Assembly (NCBI GenBank): GCA_947650365.1
Contig: OX393549.1
Span: 95,566,195 to 95,630,194 of the forward strand
From: Chamaelirium japonicum
Lineage: Eukaryota; Streptophyta; Magnoliopsida; Liliales; Melanthiaceae
Direction of reading: 5' to 3'
Length of the DNA: 64,000 bases
The notes under the pieces were generated by a model, which did no database searches, was not told the DNA's origin, and saw nothing but the letters and a program-made list of their open reading frames with translations. Positions 11,751 through 21,540 of the stretch are shown here, piece by piece. Position numbers and translations under genes: made by a program. Position 1 is the first letter of the stretch; each line of letters opens with the position of its first letter.

Positions 11751-12120
11751 TTCTCATTTGGTGTCATCTCACACATTTCATCAGGCAACTTCTCCATACA
11801 TTGCGGTGCATGATTTATAAAATTATCCGAGGATCTACAAGAAGAAAGATCGGTTGCATTTTCATATTTAACCCTTGATGTTGCCTGTGGAAAAGAAACT
11901 TGATGTGAGGACAGCTGTAATCCAATGGTGGATAAGGATTGAAAGAGTGTGTGTAACTTGAAGTGGATGCTTCCAAGAAATGCTTTTGCTTGGAAGAATC
12001 TTGAGAAGAATGAGTTTGAGTGAAAACAGGAGAAGAGAGAAACTCCTGATCTGCATACGGTTGCATTTCCTTTCTTTTCTTCTGGTGAGCATCGATTTTC
12101 CATCTTTTTTAGATGCATAT
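11745..12120 (-). pseudogene. Captured gene fragment, possibly LNK-like
   Basis: A minus-strand frame of ordinary amino-acid composition ends in KLPDEMCEMTPNEKLKK at the junction with repeat copy B. The MTPxEK(I/L)xK pattern resembles the conserved MTPQEKIEKLRRRQQ motif of plant LNK clock co-activators, from memory only. A second frame (Q-P-Y-A-D-Q-E-F-L-S-S-P... upstream) suggests a frameshift in the middle. It has no start codon context, no partner exons and is joined to repeats on both sides, so it is a broken fragment. The identity is tentative. Confidence 0.35.
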
Positions 12121-12217
12121 TAACCTGCAGATGTCAAATTGGGATAATCAAAGAGTCAAGAGTGCAGGGATATTTTGCAGTTGAATGCTTTTCTCAGACA
12201 ACACATTAAAACATAAA
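12121..12217. other. Repeat-flanking spacer, duplicated at 13893-14000
   Basis: The sequence starting GATGTCAAATTGGG recurs almost unchanged at about 13917. It belongs to the duplicated composite and holds no gene. Confidence 0.6.
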
Positions 12218-13130
12218 CCAAAATTTTTGAGAAACTGAACAAAAATTATTAATAATTTAATAAACGGAATAAAGTTGTATAATTGGGAAAACAAAAGGAA
12301 TATTATGCCATCTCAAATGGCGTAAAGTATTTATGCCATTTGAGATGGCGTAAAACTGAAGGGGCAAATAAAAACGCCGAAACTGCCCTTTCTTTATGCC
12401 ATTTCAAATGGGGTAAATCCCCTATAAATAATTTACTTTATTTCAAATGGCGTAAAGTCCTACTAAGTTTTAGGATTTAGGGTTAGGGTTTAGGTTTTAG
12501 GGGTTTAGGGTTAGGGTTTAGGGTTTAGGGGTTAGGGTTAGGGTTTAGGGTTTAGGGTTTTAGGGTTTTAGGGTTTAGGTTTTGGATTTAGGGCTTTGGG
12601 CTTAGGGTTTTAGGGTTTAAGATGTTACATTGGCGAAGTTAAAAAATATTTTTTTTTAACCTAAACCCTAAACCCCTAAACCTAAAGCGTCAAACTGAAA
12701 CCCTAAACCCAAAAACCCTAAACCCTAAACCTAACCCGTAAACCCTAACCATAAACGCTAAACCCTAAAACCTAAAACCTAAAACCCTAAACCCTAAAAC
12801 CCTAAACCCTAACCCCTAAACCCCTAAAACCAAACCCTAAACCTAAACCCTAAACCCTAAAACCCTAAACCCTAAATCCAAAACCCTAAAACCTAAAACC
12901 CTAACCCTAAATCCTAAAACTTATTAGGACTTTACACCATTTGAAATGGCGTAAACTATTTATAGGAAATTTACGCCATTTGAAATGGCGTAAAGAAATG
13001 GCAGTTTCGGCATTTTAATTTACCCCTTTAGTTTTACACCATCTCAAATGGAGTAAATACTTTACGCCATTTGAGATGGCGTACTATACCTTTTTTTTCC
13101 AATTATCCAACTATTTAAAAAATATTTAAA
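12218..13130. mobile_element. Fold-back element with telomere-like arms, copy 1
   Basis: A large inverted repeat. Its left arm carries palindromic motifs (ACGCCATTTGAAATGGCGT type, 12300-12450) and then degenerate TTTAGGG repeats (12472-12632). A short centre around GATGTTACATTGGCGAAG follows. The right arm is the mirror image: CCCTAAA repeats (12655-12925) and the same palindromic motifs (12935-13095). There is no coding capacity. The arms could pair into a very long hairpin. It resembles a fold-back or MITE-like transposon that has incorporated telomere-type repeats; the family was not recognised. Confidence 0.7.
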
Positions 13131-13440
13131 TCAATTACGATTGAGCAAAACCGGAAATTCAGTATTCCGGGTGTAGTAAAAACCCACAAGTTAAAAAGGC
13201 AGCCATCGCATGTTGCTTCTTACTAAACTGAGCATCCCAGATACAAGTTTTAAACCCTCCATCCTGGATATCAGGTTTAGTAGTAACCCCTTATTGCACT
13301 AGCTCTAAGGATTGTATATGGGATCTGTAAAAATGTAGACTTGTGAAAAATGTAACTTAATATATCATCAACAAATAAGATCATTTAGTGTGCAATAATT
13401 TTATAAAAAAATCATAAAAAATATAATGATCAGAAAAGAT
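13131..13440. repeat. Spacer repeat shared with the F-box upstream region
   Basis: The stretch from about 13160 to 13380, including GCATGTTGCTTCTTACTAAA, recurs at about 17045-17176 and 17642-17724. There it is interrupted by a hAT-like MITE. No gene is visible. Confidence 0.7.
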
Positions 13441-13890
13441 ACAAAATAGGGTTTTTGTTAAAAAGTGGTCTTACCCGCCTATTGAGTAGATGGGTCGATT
13501 TTTTTTTTTATTTTGCCCACATATTGTAGAAGCGGTTTTTTTTTTTTTTTTTAATATTGATGAACATCTGTTGCACCTGACGTGGTAGATGAGTACAACC
13601 GCCTGCTTTATCCAACCCCGATCGATGAATCACACTAAGCCCAATGAAGGGTGTGCTTAGGTGACACTTCAGGATGTCTCCATTAAGATGGAAAACTGGA
13701 TGGCCGAATAGCAGCTGTCAGAGACCCCCTTATCCCCTAGCTTCTGATCCTCCCCCCTGTCTTCTCCGATCTCATCATCATCGGCGATCTTGCTTTTGAA
13801 ATTTTCACCTCCCTCCTCCTTTTGATCGGTGATCTTTCCCTCAAGATCGCCGTTGGGGATCGATCCGTGCATGGGATCGGATTTACCATC
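13440..13890. repeat. TIR element, copy C (truncated)
   Basis: Homologous to copies A and B from its left side up to about 13885. There it jumps directly to the sequence found at 12097 in the previous unit. The right inverted repeat and the captured gene fragment are therefore deleted in this unit. Confidence 0.65.
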
Positions 13891-14004
13891 TTTTTTAGAT
13901 GCATATTAACCTGCAGATGTCAAATTGGGATAATCAAAGAGTCAAGAGTGCAGGGATATTTTGCAGTTGAATGCTTTTCTAAGATAACACTTTAAAACAT
14001 AAAC

Positions 14005-15020
14005 CAAAATTTTTGAGAAACTGAACAAAAATTATTAATAATTTAATAAACGGAATAAAAGTTGTATAATTGGAAAAAAAAAGGAATATTACGCCATCTC
14101 AAATGGCGTAAAGTAATACCATTTGAGATGGCGTAAAACTGAAGGAGAAAATTAAAATGCCGAAACTGCCCTTTCCTTACGCCATTTCAAATGGCGTAAA
14201 TCCCCAATAAATAATTTACGTCATTTCAAATGGCGTAAAGTTCTTATAAGTTTTAGGATTTAGGGTTTTAGGGTTAGGGTTTATGGTTTAGGTTTTAGGG
14301 TTAGGGTTTAGGGTTTTAGGGTTTAGGTTTTAGGGGATTAGGGTTAGGGTTTAGGTATAGGGTTTAGGGGTTTAGGGATTAGGGTTAGGGTTTAGAGTTT
14401 AGGGTTTTAGGTTTTAGGGTTTAGGTTTAGGGTTTAGGGTTTAGGGGATTGGGCTTAGGGTTTAGGGTTTAAGATGTTACATTGGCGAAGTTAAAAAATG
14501 TTTTTTTTTTAAACTAAACCCTAAACCCCTAAACCTAAAGCGTCAAACTGAAACCCTAAACCCTAAACCCTAAAACCTAAACCCTAAACCCTAAAACCTA
14601 AAACCCTAAACCCTAAACCCTAAAACCTAAAAACTAAAACCCTAAACCCTAAAACCCTAAACCCTAACCCTAACCTAAAAACCTTAAACCCTAAACCCTA
14701 AACCTAAACCCTAAAACCCTAAACCCTAACCCTAAAACCTAAACCCTAAACCCAAAACCCTAAAAGCTAAAACCCTAAACCCTAACCATAAAACCCTAAA
14801 CCCTAACCCTAAATCCTAAAGCTTATTAGGACTTTACGCCATTTGAGATGACGTAAAACTGAAGGGGTAAATTAAAATGCTGAAACTGCCCTTTCTTTAC
14901 GCCATTTCAAATGACGTAAATTCGGTTTTAGAAATGTCATCATTTTTTTCCAATTATCCAACTTTTGTTTCGTTTATTAAATTATTAATAATTTTTGTTC
15001 CTTTTCTCAAAAATTTTTGA
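14005..15020. mobile_element. Fold-back element with telomere-like arms, copy 2
   Basis: Second and more complete copy. The outer arms match from AAAATTTTTGAG near 14006 to its reverse complement near 15019. Palindromic GCCATTTGAAATGGC-type motifs lie at about 14090-14240 and 14835-14930. TTTAGGG-type repeats fill 14252-14470 and CCCTAAA-type repeats fill 14510-14822. The same small centre with GATGTTACATTGGCGAAG lies between them. The element has no open frame of interest. Confidence 0.7.
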
Positions 15021-15592
15021 AACATAAACCATCATGATGACAGAAACCTGCAAGTTTACATCCAAATATGACATTTCTAAACTTTAGATGGCAATATATC
15101 ATCCCAAAGCAAAATGCACAACAAGCAAACCACACCCCAAGATAATTTTCAAACAATACCAGAAGTTGAAACCAACAAAGTTAGAGATCTGATGGGATCA
15201 TTACTCTTTTACAATAACCAGCAAATGCTTCACATCCCTAGGGTATATAGCAGCCCAACACATCAAACATAATTGGTTAAATCTTACCAATCATAATTTG
15301 CAAACGATAACAAACAGATTCCAACAAGAAAGATGCGAGATAATTTTTCAACAACACAAGTTGATTGTATGACAACTTTATCAGACTGATTCAAAAAGAA
15401 ACTCATCGTAATTGTTCACAGAAGCCCCAAATATCGATCAGAAACGCCCTAACAAGACCCGCAAAAGTTACAACCATTATTCCAGGATAAACTGACATGT
15501 TCTGTCCCGATCGGCAACTAAAACACAAAGGAGAGCATAGACTCAACAAATCCACCTACCCATTCCAGTGGTTGCTTATCCCATCCTAAAAC
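15021..15592 (-). other. 3' flank of the F-box gene
   Basis: AT-rich sequence without repeats or reading frames I can recognise. It probably contains the 3' untranslated region of the minus-strand F-box gene. Confidence 0.4.
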
Positions 15593-16708
15593 TCAGGAAT
15601 AAGTTCGGGCTAGCACATCATAGCAATACAAATGGTGGAATTGGCCACAGAACCAGACCTTCTTCTTAGAAACCCAGAGGATTTCTACATGGAATTTATA
15701 AGGAGAGGTCTGCGGGACTAACATGCTGTGTTTTTTCTCCCAAATCCCATTGGTACTGGTAGTGGTGTCCTTGAGAACCCAGATATCCATGAAGGTAGAT
15801 TGATCGGCATGGTACATAAAACTAAGACAGAGGCATCCTTCCAATTCGTGCAGTTGGTGATATTTCCCGGTTTCGGATTGTAATGGAAGTAGGACCCCTT
15901 CAGTGTCGAATGCTTCAAGGCTCAGATCAAACCGCACAATCAGTAGTGTGTTTTCTTCATAGGCCAAAAAGTACAATATCCCGTCGATGCATGCGGTGAT
16001 ATCATAAAATTTGCGAGTGCTGATATCAACTGTTTCCCACTCTGAAGAAGAAGATGAAGATGCTTCTAGCCTGAGCACTTCACACCTGTTTATACCACTC
16101 TCAGTGTGGACCAGTAGCACCAATTTAAACTTCATCGCCGCTGGATCAAACCCTAAGGTGATGAAACCACCAACATCACCCTCTTCCCAGTCGTCGAAAA
16201 AAACATGCTTCCGCTCTCGAGTGGTAGGGTTCACCACCAGGACATGTGTTTCAGATTGGAAGCCGAGAAGGCCGCAGTAGGGGCGAAGGGCTGAGTGGTA
16301 AGTGTGAGGGGGTGACTTGCTTCCTCGTCCGATTATGAATTCTTCGACGTCGATGGTGTTGGTGAGCAGGAAATTCATATCATTAGCGGGGAAGCTTGCT
16401 ATGTGAATCATCCCTCCTCCTCCATTCAAACCCTCTTCTTTATCATCTTCCGTCAGATTGAAAAATTCCAGACTGTCGTAGTAATCCTTCAGCGCCAACT
16501 GTGCAAAAGATGGGTTCGGGCTCTTCTCGTGGATGATGTGGGAGTGATGCATGCGGATAAAAAATGGATCACGGGTAAGGGAGAGCCAGTTCTTGCTGAC
16601 GGATCCGAATCTGACAAGGGACCTCACAGGTAGACGAGAGAGAATGATCATCAGGTGGCCATCGTGGATATCCCATTTTAATCTCTTTTCCTTGATGGGT
16701 ATCATCAT
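15593..16708 (-). CDS. F-box protein with F-box-associated domain
   Basis: A single-exon gene of 371 aa. The N-terminus (about residues 8-50) reads LKWDIHDGHLMIILSRLPVR and continues SLVRFGSVSKNW, the F-box that binds SKP1 in SCF ubiquitin ligases. The rest matches the plant F-box-associated interaction layout: PYCGLLGF, VVNPTTRE, a GFDPAAMKFKLV segment typical of FBA domains (about residues 195-205), and a C-terminal IWVLKD/W-rich part. By family knowledge it would select a target protein for ubiquitination, but the substrate cannot be told from sequence. The start is the first of two Met codons. The frame is intact although repeats surround the gene. It is one of a very large plant family, so orthology is unclear. 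Confidence 0.9.
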   Translation of the reverse strand: MMIPIKEKRLKWDIHDGHLMIILSRLPVRSLVRFGSVSKNWLSLTRDPFFIRMHHSHIIHEKSPNPSFAQLALKDYYDSLEFFNLTEDDKEEGLNGGGGMIHIASFPANDMNFLLTNTIDVEEFIIGRGSKSPPHTYHSALRPYCGLLGFQSETHVLVVNPTTRERKHVFFDDWEEGDVGGFITLGFDPAAMKFKLVLLVHTESGINRCEVLRLEASSSSSSEWETVDISTRKFYDITACIDGILYFLAYEENTLLIVRFDLSLEAFDTEGVLLPLQSETGKYHQLHELEGCLCLSFMYHADQSTFMDIWVLKDTTTSTNGIWEKKHSMLVPQTSPYKFHVEILWVSKKKVWFCGQFHHLYCYDVLARTYS

Positions 16709-17044
16709 CTACAAAATCAGTAAAAACCCAAGAAATTAAAGGCAAAGAAATTTTTGAAAGATGATTTCTTGAGGGTTTTCTTTTTTTAAAAAAAAGGGTT
16801 TGCAAGACGAGAGAAGAGAAAGAACGTCGACTTTGATTCCGAATCCAGGAGCGATAGCTGCCGAATAGGCGGTGTGGGAGAAACAGAGACTCTTGGAGTT
16901 GGATTCCTAGAGAGACGGGGGGGAGAGGGTAGGCTTAAGGAAACTAGGGGATAAGTAGGGCGGTGGGGGAGAAACCGGGAATTCGGGATTCCGAGTTTAA
17001 AACTGGGAATTCAGGATACCGAGTTTAAAACCGAGAATTCAGGA
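16709..17044 (-). promoter_or_regulatory. Upstream region of the F-box gene
   Basis: This is the presumed promoter and 5' untranslated region. I see no clear TATA box. Toward its right end are three short degenerate repeats of GGGAATTC(G/A)GGAT(T/A)CCGAG type (16976-17050), which mark the start of the repeat shared with 13131-13440. Confidence 0.35.
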
Positions 17045-17724
17045 TCCCGGGTTTAGTAAAAACCCCCCAAGCAAAAAAGGCAGTCATCGCATGTTGCTCC
17101 CTACTAAACTGAGCATCCCAGATACAAGTTTTAAACCCTCCATCCTGGATATCGGATTTAGTAGTAACCCCTTATTTAGGGGTGGCAATGGGTTGGGTAG
17201 GGTCGGGTTGAGACATAGGTATAAGGGCAAAACACCCAACCCGAACCCAACCCGTTTGATAAAGGGGTCAAAAACTTAAACCCATACCCGACCCGCCTAA
17301 TAAACGGGTTGACCCGACACGACCCATTAAACCCATTTACTAAATAGGTCGGGTCGGGTTGGCTCGGGTTGGGTCAACATAACCCATGTAAACCTGTCGG
17401 GTTGGATCAAGACGGGCCGGATTGGGTCAGGTTGGCTCGGGTCAGGTCGGGTTGACACGACCCATTTGGTAAACGGGTCAAGTCGGGTTATAAGTACAAT
17501 CCAAACCCGACCCATTAAATAAACGGGTCAATCGGGTCGACCCGTTTATGACCTGAACACGTTTAGGCCAAACCCAAACCCGCTAACTTTGGGTCGGGTT
17601 TGGGTCGGGTTGGCGGGTCGGGTCAAGGATTGCCACCCCTACCCTTATTGCACTAGCTCTAAGGATTGTATATGGGATCTGTAAAAATGTAGACTTGTGA
17701 AAAATGTGACTTGATATATCATTG
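17045..17724. repeat. Spacer repeat homologous to 13160-13380, interrupted by a MITE
   Basis: 17045-17176 and 17642-17724 together match the spacer at 13160-13380. The 465-bp hAT-like MITE sits between the two halves. Comparison with the uninterrupted copy defines the insertion exactly. Confidence 0.8.
17177..17641. mobile_element. hAT-like MITE with 8-bp target duplication
   Basis: The element begins TAGGGGTGGCAATG and ends ATTGCCACCCCTA, which are inverted repeats. It is flanked on both sides by CCCTTATT, an 8-bp target duplication as made by hAT transposases. The empty site is preserved at about 13290. The interior consists of GGGTCGGGT-type repeats with no coding capacity. Confidence 0.85.
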
Positions 17725-19257
17725 TGTGCATAGAAAAAGATATGGGTCGTCTTTATTGCAAACACACGAAGATTACAGATGCTGGGACCCGGGGGCTCGG
17801 GGGTGGTGAGCCGGGTGTGGCGAAGATCTAATCAGGAGATTGTGGGAGAGATCCTCTGGAGGATCCCTTTGATCTGCGTCTCCACGTGGTATTTGTGCGA
17901 GAGCTCTGAAGGGATTACCCAGGACATGATATTTACAGGGTGGGTTTCTCCAGAGGCTAAGGATTTTGTTGCCATTGCTTTTATCCCTTCCGTGCTTCAC
18001 GCTTTCTCGGCTAGGGATTTTTTGGCTTCGTTCCTCGGTCTTCGTGTCTCCCTCGATCTTTGCTAGACCTTGGCGTCCTTGATCGTCGGTTCGCGGCGTT
18101 GATTGTGCTTTTGGCATTGGCTTTAGCTTTGGCTTTGCTTTGGCGTGGCTCTGGCTTTTGCTTTGCTTTGGCACTTGCGCTTGAACGTAGATGGGTAGAG
18201 GCTTGCGATGCTTTGGTTCTTCCGGACTTCGCGTCGTATTGGCTAGAATGTGCGGTGCTTTGCTCGTGACCGGCGTAGTTGCTTGGCTTTGGCACTTGCG
18301 TTGCTTTTGGCGCGGGCTTTATCGGTGCTTTTGCTTTTGATTTTGGCGTTGACTTTTGCTTTGGCGTTGACTCGATCTCCTTCTCGAACGATGATGGCTA
18401 CGTCTTCAGGACTTTTTTAATCTTCCGGCTTCCTCGACGGTTGTGGCGTCGGCTTGACTTCTCTTCTTTTTCGGGCTTCTTTGGCATGATCAGAGTTGAA
18501 GGCTTTGTTCTGAAGACGAAGGGTGTAGCAACACTTTGGGTGTCCTTCTCTAAGCTTTCTTCTTCGTGAATAGAGCAGGTATTGTTGAAGGCGACAGGGT
18601 GATGCCGCTTCGGTCTTCTTCTCCGGGCTTTTGGGCTTGATCGGAGTCGAAGGCTTGTTGGAGACGACGATGTGATGCCGCTTCGATCTGTTTCTCTGGC
18701 CTTTGCTTCTGGTGTCTTCGGAGTTGAAGGGTTATTGGAGACGACGGGATGATGACACTCCAATCTTCTTCTCCGGCCTTTGCTTCTGGCATCTTCGGAG
18801 TTGAAGGGTTGTTGGAGACGACGGGGTGATGCCGCTCCGATCTTCTTCTCCGGCCTTTGCTTCTGGCGTCTTCAAAGTCGAAGGGTTCTTCTTCTCTGCG
18901 CTTTCTTCTTCGTGCACGGAGTTGAAGGGGTGATCTTCTTGTGTAAGGGTCTTCACGTTGATGAGGACTTTCAATGGATTAAGCCAGTCTTGAAGGATAG
19001 GCTTGTCCGAGCGTCGTGAAGCCTTGGGTCGATAAAGGGGGCGTCTCCTCCTTTGCAGAGATTCCTCGCCTTTGTCATCATCTTCGACCTTTTGAGCCTT
19101 CCCCATCCCCCTCTATTTATAATTGAAGGGGGATGAGAAAGATATGTGAAGATTTATTTGAATCCCTTTAATATCTCTCCCATAACTACCCAAGATTTAT
19201 TCCATCATTGATGAGGGGAATAAACCTTCATTTATTTTCCTTTTCTGGCAGAGTAGA
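17725..19257 (-). repeat. Truncated solo LTR of the long-LTR retrotransposon family
   Basis: On the minus strand this matches the downstream part of the LTR at 60560-63469. Shared features are the TATA region (CTATAAATAG-type; here TTATAAATAGAG at about 19110), the tandem CCGGAGAAGAAG blocks, and the end with AATAAAGACGACCC. It ends near CTATGCACA at 17725. About 0.75 kb of the upstream LTR, including the purine-rich region, is missing where it meets the CACTA element. The long frames on both strands are by-products of the repeats. Confidence 0.75.
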
Positions 19258-19267
19258 TATTTTACGC

Positions 19268-19459
19268 ACCGGATAATACCACTTCAGGTTTACAAATTGT
19301 AGTCAGGTCACTACCTAGAGATTATTACGACATAGGAAACAAAGAACCCGTCGAGGATGATTTGGATACGTACCAAAATGATAAGATAATCATTGTCGAC
19401 GCAGCACACGACGAAAATAAAAAGATCGACAATATAAACTTGACTGCGAATGAAAATTA
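19268..19459 (+). pseudogene. CACTA transposase (TNP2-like) C-terminal fragment
   Basis: The plus-strand frame reads ...FYAPDNTTSGLQIVVRSLPR followed by DYYDIGNKEPVEDDLDTY and then an acidic tail to a TAA stop at 19457-19459. This is the usual ending of plant CACTA TNP2-type transposases. Everything upstream, including the catalytic core, is absent. Confidence 0.7.
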
Positions 19460-19469
19460 AATGAAAAAA

Positions 19470-19740
19470 GAAGAGAAATGCGATAAACGTGACGAATATG
19501 AGACATAAAATGACTATTTTACTATTTTATATGTAAATTGGACTGTTAGAAAATAAATATCTTACTATTTCATATGTAAATCAAACTGTTTCATATATAA
19601 ATTATATTGTTTTATATGTATATCATATTGTTTCATACTATTTCATATGTAAATTAAATTGTTCCATATGTATATCATATTATTTTATATGTAAATCAAA
19701 CTGTTTCATATTTATATCATATTATTTCGTTTGGAAAAAT
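19470..19740. repeat. AT-rich degenerate tandem repeat
   Basis: Short units of the kind TTTCATATGTAAATCAAACTG recur about ten times with variation between the two CACTA genes. Confidence 0.7.
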
Positions 19741-19754
19741 ATTACTGCTTTCAG

Positions 19755-19925
19755 ATGGCATCACGGTCGAAGGCTCATACAGGCAAGGGTGGGCCAGCTC
19801 GGAGCACTCTGTCTGCCACCCTAGGGTCCGAGGCCAAGCCCTTTGGATCTGCGAGTGTCGTTCCATACCAGCTCCCGAGGTCGCAGCCACCGGAGCTTCG
19901 AGCAGCGTTAAGTATCCGGCTATAG
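19755..19925 (+). pseudogene. Start of the second CACTA gene (TNPA-like position)
   Basis: An ATG-initiated frame beginning MASRSKAHTGKGGPARST lies at the place of the second CACTA gene. It stops after 57 codons (stop at 19923-19925), and a possible splice donor (GGTAATAC) follows at about 19939. Family membership is inferred from position only. It may be a first exon or a broken copy. Confidence 0.4.
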
Positions 19926-20360
19926 TGTCTGCGTCCACAGGTAATACTTTGATCTAAAGTTTTAAACATATTGTAAATACTAATTCAATACTGATATATA
20001 TTTTATTTGCAGAGTTGATCATCACCAGGCACGTAAGTGACTGGAGTGTGACGACAGCCCGATGCTTATCGAGCTTACGCGAGCCACTTCCCCTACAGTG
20101 GAGCGACAGATCCTTTGTAGGCGACCACGCTTCGGACGCCAGGCACATATTCATATATTGCCGACAGATTATCCATATCCATCGGTATTAATATTTATTA
20201 TCGATGGAAATACGACATTGTCGTCTTTTTCTTTCCCGACGCCATCTTTCCCGACAGGCAGCGACGGAATTTCTCTTTGTCTCAATAAATCTTTACCGAT
20301 AGAATAATGATCGTACCGACAAATATATTCCGTCGGTAAAAAGTAATTTTTTTTGTAGTG

Positions 20361-20620
20361 TTTGGATCATCAATTTTTATATTGTTATTTTTTTATGTGA
20401 ATAGGAGTAATAATGTGGTAATTATATTGTTTTTAGCAATTTCCTTTTAACATATCTTATCCGTAGCTAAAAGCTATGAAAGCCCAGTTTTAAAGAGATA
20501 AAGCAATAAAAGCCCAGTTTTTAGAGAGAAAATCATGAAAGCCTAGCTTTTAGAAAGAGCTATAGAACCCAATTTTAGAGAGAGAAAGCTCTGGAAGTTC
20601 AGTTTCTAGAGAGAGCTGAC
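20361..20620. other. Unassigned spacer with short tandem units
   Basis: Four or five degenerate copies of an AAAGCCCAGTTTTTAGAGAG-like unit lie at about 20470-20615. No gene seen. Confidence 0.45.
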
Positions 20621-20635
20621 GGTGGTTGCGAGGTC

Positions 20636-21396
20636 AAAGAAGAAGAAGAGGCAAGGCACTTGTTGGAAGTGCAGAAGATCCGGGCACTTCAAATCGGAGT
20701 GCAAGTAGAAAGAAGGAGAAAGACCTGATTGCTCAGGGTCATCCAAAGTCAAAATAATGCATTCATCGGTTATGCCTTGTCGAGGGATTCCAATGAGGGG
20801 GATGTTCTGATGGCTACCACTGATGTTATATCATATCAGGACTGAAAAATCGACGGCGGAGCCACACATAATATTTGTTCTCACAAAACATGGTTTGACA
20901 GGTATGTGGAGTGCGATGGTGGCAAGTTAACGGCTGGCGATGGTTCCAATGTGTCGATAAAAGGAGTCGAGAATATTCGACTTGAGATGTATGACGGGCA
21001 AGTAGGGACACTCAATGATGTCCATTATGTTCCGGGATGGAGGGGTAATCTATTCTCTCTTTGCAGGCTAGATTTTCTCGGATGCACCTTCACCTATCAA
21101 GGTAGAGTTTTGAAGGTTTGGGATGGAGCCTCCATGATCGTAAAGGGGGCCTTGGGTGGATGCCTATACGGATTAGCCGGGAGGGCAACGGAACTTGCAC
21201 AGTGTTCGGTTAAGAACAAATCTACAGGTGCAGCATACTCAGGGGCCGAAGATGGTCAACAGGTGAGTTCCAGTGGCCAAGTCGAAAGACTTGGGCAATC
21301 ACCAAGCTCAGTGATTAGGCTTCCGGTTCAGGGGCAAAGGTGGCGACAACGATCAAGCAATGTATTCACGATGCAAAGAGTGGTTTGTGTTTAAAA
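20636..21396 (+). pseudogene. Unit 1 gag-protease remnant
   Basis: It starts inside gag with a zinc knuckle, CWKCRRSGHFKSEC (20661-20702), followed by a stop. It continues as the protease-region frame with DGGATHNICSHKTWFDRY and a long KLTAGDGSNVSIKG-type stretch to about 21394. The usual protease D-S/T-G reads DGG. The frame ends in sequence from the RNase H/3' end of the parent element. Confidence 0.75.
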
Positions 21397-21433
21397 AGAT
21401 GCTCATGTCTTGTTATGAAGCCAAAGTGGATTT

Positions 21434-21521
21434 TGTTGAAGATGTAGCTCCAAACAAGTCGCATACAACTCCAAGGTTCGTGAGTGAAGAAACGGTGAAA
21501 GATAGAGCTCTAGAGCTAGGA
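21434..21521 (+). repeat. LTR stub between units 1 and 2
   Basis: After a purine-rich tract comes TGTTGAAGATGTAGCTCC, the LTR start shared with 22977 and 25442. After 88 bp it jumps directly into gag leader sequence, so most of this LTR has been deleted. Confidence 0.7.
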
Positions 21522-21540
21522 GAAGTTTATAATGAAGTAT

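Larger units (their letters stand above)
19258..20360 (+). mobile_element. 3' end of a CACTA (En/Spm-type) DNA transposon
   Basis: The element has lost its left part to the neighbouring LTR. It retains the C-terminal transposase codons (19268-19459), an AT-rich spacer, the start of a second gene (19755) and a subterminal region rich in CCGTCGGTA/CCGACAG motifs. Its end reads TTTTTTTTGTAGTG at 20347-20360, i.e. CACTACAAAAAAAA inverted. That terminus is the defining feature of CACTA elements. Confidence 0.85.

Noticed and set aside
12472-14822. A true chromosome end or a simple telomere-fusion scar
   Set aside because: Repeats are short, degenerate, symmetric around a unique centre, present twice, and bordered by element-like inverted sequence; they lie among genes and other elements.
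18398-19106. Overlapping 120-codon frames on the minus strand with EEDRSGIT repeats
   Set aside because: They come from tandem LTR blocks; the same blocks at 61600-62340 read in other frames, so they are not conserved as protein.
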